Assembly (NCBI GenBank): GCA_002424545.1
Contig: DIKL01000059.1
Location: forward strand, 1,901 to 9,757
From: Syntrophaceae bacterium UBA5619
GTDB lineage: Bacteria > Desulfobacterota > Syntrophia > Syntrophales > UBA5619
Length of the DNA stretch: 7,857 nt
Direction of reading: 5' to 3'
Part shown: piece after piece, positions 5,427 through 7,857 of the stretch
Position numbering within the stretch: the stretch's first letter is position 1
Layout: every line of letters begins with the position of its first letter
The notes under the pieces: generated by a model
Database searches by the model: none
Seen by the model: the letters and a program-made list of their open reading frames with translations, nothing else
What the model was told of the DNA's origin: nothing
Program-made: the position numbers and the translations under genes

Positions 5427-5789
5427 CTACGGTTCGAGTTGCGTCGTCTCGCTCTTTGGCGACATGACGTAAAGGTGCGAAAAGGTCGAATCCTCGGCCG
5501 CCCCGTGCCAGTGCTTCTCTCCCGCGGGAATGAAGATGACGTCTCCGGGGATCACTACGACCTCTTCCGCCTCGGTTGCGACAATACCCTTCCCTTCGGT
5601 CACGATGAGAACCTGTTCGATGGTATGGCTATGAAACTTGTTTCTGACTCCCCGGGCGAAATTGACCTGCCTGATCGAGAAAAGTCCGCTCTCGTCGGTG
5701 TCCACATAAGTTTGCATGGTGACGGGGCCGGTGAAAAGAGGGGTTACCGCCGGTTTCTTCGCTGCCTGGGCCATCTTGATCACTTTCAT
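5427..5789 (-). CDS. Small single-domain cupin, (R)-mandelonitrile-lyase-like (HNL-like) type
   Basis: A 120-residue metal-binding beta-barrel. The first conserved block is HSHTIEQ and the second is PGDVIFIPAGEKHWHG (81-96). Predicted metal ligands are His53, His55, Gln59 and His93. This His-His-Gln-His set, rather than the usual His-His-Glu-His, together with EKHWHGAA, matches the cupin subgroup that includes the Mn-dependent hydroxynitrile lyase of Granulicella. The natural role of most members is unknown, so cyanide chemistry should not be assumed. The start is placed at the ATG of 5789-5787, because AAGGAG lies exactly 6 nt before it; an ATG at 5795 directly touches the Shine-Dalgarno. 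No signal peptide is seen, so it is cytoplasmic. It lies 93 nt downstream of rmuC with a possible terminator between, so it is probably transcribed on its own. Confidence 0.87.
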   Translation of the reverse strand: MKVIKMAQAAKKPAVTPLFTGPVTMQTYVDTDESGLFSIRQVNFARGVRNKFHSHTIEQVLIVTEGKGIVATEAEEVVVIPGDVIFIPAGEKHWHGAAEDSTFSHLYVMSPKSETTQLEP

Positions 5790-5795
5790 ATTCAT

Positions 5796-5801
5796 CTCCT
5801 T
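5796..5801 (-). promoter_or_regulatory. Shine-Dalgarno that decides the cupin start
   Basis: On the minus strand AAGGAG is followed by ATGAAT and then ATG. The first ATG has no spacer, while the second (5789-5787) has the ideal 6 nt, so translation most likely begins at the second. Confidence 0.7.
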
Positions 5802-5844
5802 ATCTCATTTTTGCGTTCAGACGAAAAAACAATGTAAATACAGG

Positions 5845-5873
5845 AAAAAAGGCGACCGATTTGAGAAGTCCCC
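5845..5873 (-). terminator. Probable intrinsic terminator of rmuC
   Basis: On the minus strand GGGGACT (5873-5867) pairs with GGTCGCC (5857-5851) with one mismatch and one G-T pair, around a 9-nt loop. A run of T follows (5850-5845). It lies 10 nt after the rmuC stop and separates that gene from the cupin. The stem is modest, so efficiency is uncertain. Confidence 0.5.
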
Positions 5874-5882
5874 CCGCTTCCA

Positions 5883-7436
5883 TCAGTTTCCCTCGACAGC
5901 GGAATCACCATCGGGCACTTCCCCGATCGGTTCACAGAGGAGGGACCGGGTCTTGCGATCCATCCCCTCCAGGGGATCGATCTCGGTGTCCTGGACGACG
6001 CCAAGCTCCCGGAACTTTCGGGCCGTCACCAGGACGCGACTTTCGAAGGAGCCGACGGCATTGTTGTACGAAGAGACCGCACGATCGAGGTTTTTGCCGA
6101 GATCGGAAAAGTGGCCGGTCAGCGTCGCGATCCTTTCATAGAGGGATTTCCCCAAGCGGCTGATCTCCAGAGCGTTTTCGGCAATCTTCTCCTGGCGCCA
6201 GCCATAGGCGACGGCACGGAGGAGGGCGATCAGGGTGGTCGGCGTGGCCAGGATCACCCGTTGCTCGGCGCCGTACTCGATCAAGGACGGATCCTGCTCC
6301 AGTGCGGCGCTGAAGAAGGTTTCCCCCGGCAGGAACAGGACGGCGAATTCCGGCGCAGGCCGGAATTGATCCCAATAAGCCTTCGCGCCGAGCGCTTGGA
6401 TGTGGTTGCGGATCTGCCGGGCATGATCCTTGAGGCGGGAGATCCGGCCGGTTTCATCCGCGGCCTCCAACGATTCCAGATAGGCCTGGAGCGGCGCCTT
6501 GGCGTCGATGACGACATTCTTGCCGCCCGGGAGGCGGACGATCATGTCGGGCCGGAGGCGGCCGTTTTCCGTCGATGCCGTCTCCTGTTGGACGAAGTCG
6601 CAGTACTCGATCATTCCCGCCATCTCCACGACCCGTTGAAGCTGAATCTCGCCCCAGCGTCCGCGGACGGCCGGGGTGCGAAGGGCGCGAACGAGGTTGG
6701 CCGTTTCGCCCTGGAGCTGCTCCTGGGTCAAGGCCAGGGAACGGATCTGTTCGGTCAGTGTCGCGTAGGCCGAAGTGCGCTGGTTTTCGATTTCGCGAAT
6801 TCGAACATCGACCTTTTCCAGGGAATCTTTCAAGGGTTTTACGAGTTCGTCGATGGCGGACCGACGCTGATTGAGATCGGCCCGGGCGTTTTCCTGGTAT
6901 TTCTCCAGCGTCGTTCGCGCCAGTTCCAGAAAAGATTGGTTGTTGGTCCGGAGCGCCTCGGCGGAAAGGGCGCTGAAGGCATCCGAGAGCCTACGGCGGG
7001 CGTCCTCCAGCAGGGCGAGTTTTCCCTCGCCGGCCTTGCGTTCCTCCTCCCGCTGGGTTTCGGCTTCCGTCACCAGGTTCCGGAGATCGCTGTTTTCCGC
7101 CTGAAGATCCCGGATGAGTCCCTCCCGCATGGCGACGGTCGATTCCAGCTCCGGGATTCGCGTCGTCTTCTCCTCGGCGGCGGAACGCCGTTCGGCTTGC
7201 CGGGACAACTCTTCCCTCAGGGCGGCCATTTCCGACTGCACTTCGTCCAGGTTGTCGTTGGCCTGTTGCAGAAGTTCCTCCCGCCCCCGGAGACGCTCGG
7301 TCAGGGCGGCCCGTTCCGTTTCGGATGCCCGGCGGACGGCTTCCGCCGCGCTTCTGATGCGCGGCCAAAGAATCAGGAAGACAAGAACGCCTCCCGCAAT
7401 CGCCCCGAGGATGCCCGAACCCATATCCATCTCCAT
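5883..7436 (-). CDS. rmuC: RmuC family DNA recombination protein
   Basis: A 517-residue RmuC homologue; the E. coli protein, about 475 residues, limits recombination at short inverted repeats and is thought to be a nuclease-like factor. A single membrane-anchoring segment lies at residues 8-25 with a short N-terminus. A long coiled coil covers about 27-245, and the RmuC domain about 250-480. In that domain RGRWGEIQL (258-266), RPDMIVRLP (295-303) and VIDAK (309-313) form the PD-(D/E)XK-like core; Asp297, Asp311 and Lys313 are candidate catalytic residues. ATP/TTLI (397-404) and YGWRQE (411-416) are also typical. The start ATG at 7436 follows AAGGAAGGA (7449-7441) at good spacing, though two more ATGs lie within the next four codons. 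The upstream 103 nt to the zincin-like gene show no clear promoter, so cotranscription with it is possible. Confidence 0.93.
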   Translation of the reverse strand: MEMDMGSGILGAIAGGVLVFLILWPRIRSAAEAVRRASETERAALTERLRGREELLQQANDNLDEVQSEMAALREELSRQAERRSAAEEKTTRIPELESTVAMREGLIRDLQAENSDLRNLVTEAETQREEERKAGEGKLALLEDARRRLSDAFSALSAEALRTNNQSFLELARTTLEKYQENARADLNQRRSAIDELVKPLKDSLEKVDVRIREIENQRTSAYATLTEQIRSLALTQEQLQGETANLVRALRTPAVRGRWGEIQLQRVVEMAGMIEYCDFVQQETASTENGRLRPDMIVRLPGGKNVVIDAKAPLQAYLESLEAADETGRISRLKDHARQIRNHIQALGAKAYWDQFRPAPEFAVLFLPGETFFSAALEQDPSLIEYGAEQRVILATPTTLIALLRAVAYGWRQEKIAENALEISRLGKSLYERIATLTGHFSDLGKNLDRAVSSYNNAVGSFESRVLVTARKFRELGVVQDTEIDPLEGMDRKTRSLLCEPIGEVPDGDSAVEGN

Positions 7437-7539
7437 CCCGTCCTTCCTTGCTTAAATCCGCCCGTCAGTTTGCCGATCTAAGCTCATTCGCTCAAGTTGC
7501 GCCGCAGCCCTCTGCGCTCCACGTACTTCCTCGAATCTT
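7437..7539 (-). other. Spacer between the zincin-like gene and rmuC
   Basis: A 103-nt gap. The rmuC ribosome site AAGGAAGGA is at 7449-7441. I see no convincing -35/-10 pair and no clear hairpin with a T-run, so the two minus-strand genes may share a transcript. Confidence 0.4.
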
Positions 7540-7857
7540 CTATCCGTAGCCCAGCTCCTCCAAACGTTTCTCGTCGATGCCGAGAAAGTGGGCAACCTCG
7601 TGAACCACGGTGATTTCGATCTCCCGTTCCAGCTCCTCGATCGTTTCGCACATCTCCTCGAGGGGCGCCTGGAAAATGTAGATCGTGTCGGGATAGGCGG
7701 GCGGCGGGGAAAAAAACGAGTGCTCCGGGAGGGAAGCCCCCCAGTAGAGCCCGAGGAGCGGTTCATCCGGGGGATAGCCCATCTCTTCCAGCATTTCCCG
7801 CGACGGCCTCTTTCTTACCGTGAGGACGACGTTGTCCATCCTGTCCCGGATCTCCGC
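7540..7857 (-). CDS. Zincin-like metallopeptidase family protein (5' end outside window)
   Basis: Small cytoplasmic protein of the Zincin_1 type (formerly DUF1025, COG3824), usually about 110-140 residues. The frame is open to the right edge. The ATG at 7839 is preceded in frame by residues A-E-I-R-D-R, which fit the family's usual helix before the DNV strand, so translation probably begins beyond the window. The active-site helix HEVAHFLGIDE lies 10-20 residues before the C-terminus. Its two histidines and glutamate are the HExxH zinc site, with a following acidic residue as likely third ligand. IYIFQAP and an acidic helix precede it. Family members have zincin folds in structures, but a substrate has not been established as far as I know. 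The C-terminus at the helix end is normal for the family, so this end is complete. Confidence 0.87.
   Translation of the reverse strand, partial: AEIRDRMDNVVLTVRKRPSREMLEEMGYPPDEPLLGLYWGASLPEHSFFSPPPAYPDTIYIFQAPLEEMCETIEELEREIEITVVHEVAHFLGIDEKRLEELGYG

Noticed and set aside
5274..5837. Plus-strand open frame (187 codons) across the terminator and opposite the cupin
   Set aside because: It reads through an intrinsic terminator and is antisense to a convincing cupin; no family resemblance.
6111..7481. Long plus-strand open frame (456 codons) opposite rmuC
   Set aside because: The minus strand encodes a clear RmuC with conserved motifs; the plus-strand translation has no family character and is a GC-rich antisense shadow.
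1..7857. CRISPR arrays, tRNA or rRNA genes, insertion sequences
   Set aside because: No regularly spaced repeats, no tRNA-like cloverleaf, no rRNA-like sequence, and no transposase or flanking inverted repeats were seen.

Overview
The window is GC-rich, densely coded bacterial chromosome. The gene set suggests a Desulfobacterota (former Deltaproteobacteria) member, possibly Syntrophales-like: a PaaK-like adenylate-forming ligase, a short RRM/glycine-rich RNA-binding protein and an HNL-type cupin, with sigma70 promoters of the TTGACT/TTGACA type. This placement is an inference from family content and style. No rRNA, tRNA, mobile element or CRISPR array was seen.

Left part (1-2883): a SAM methyltransferase domain that is open at the left edge (1-606) is translationally coupled by a GTGA overlap to an LpxL/HtrB-type acyltransferase (603-1514). 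A short AMP-ligase (1480-2883, minus strand) converges on it with a 35-bp tail-to-tail overlap. Methyltransferase, LPLAT acyltransferase and compact AMP-ligase together recall the accessory genes of aryl-polyene/flexirubin-type lipid clusters. This may be the edge of such a cluster, with its core ketosynthases outside the window.

Middle part (2884-4552): a divergent control region carries a near-consensus sigma70 promoter for the AMP-ligase and an interrupted palindrome in its presumed 5' leader. On the plus strand it leads into a PaaK-like ligase whose nucleotide-binding motifs are strongly degenerate, followed by a tiny two-helix membrane protein.

4553-5373 is the most unusual part. A small RRM protein with a Gly/Arg-rich tail (4909-5241) is preceded by a roughly 230-nt leader. 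The leader has a recognisable promoter, a GGA-rich stretch, a textbook intrinsic terminator before the gene, and two further hairpins, the last ending 4 nt before a strong Shine-Dalgarno. The gene is followed by three more hairpins, the last an intrinsic terminator. The layout suggests attenuation or autoregulation and possibly a discrete terminated small RNA.

Right part (5427-7857, all minus strand): an HNL-like cupin, RmuC, and an HExxH zincin-family protein that runs off the right edge. These look like separate housekeeping or stress genes.
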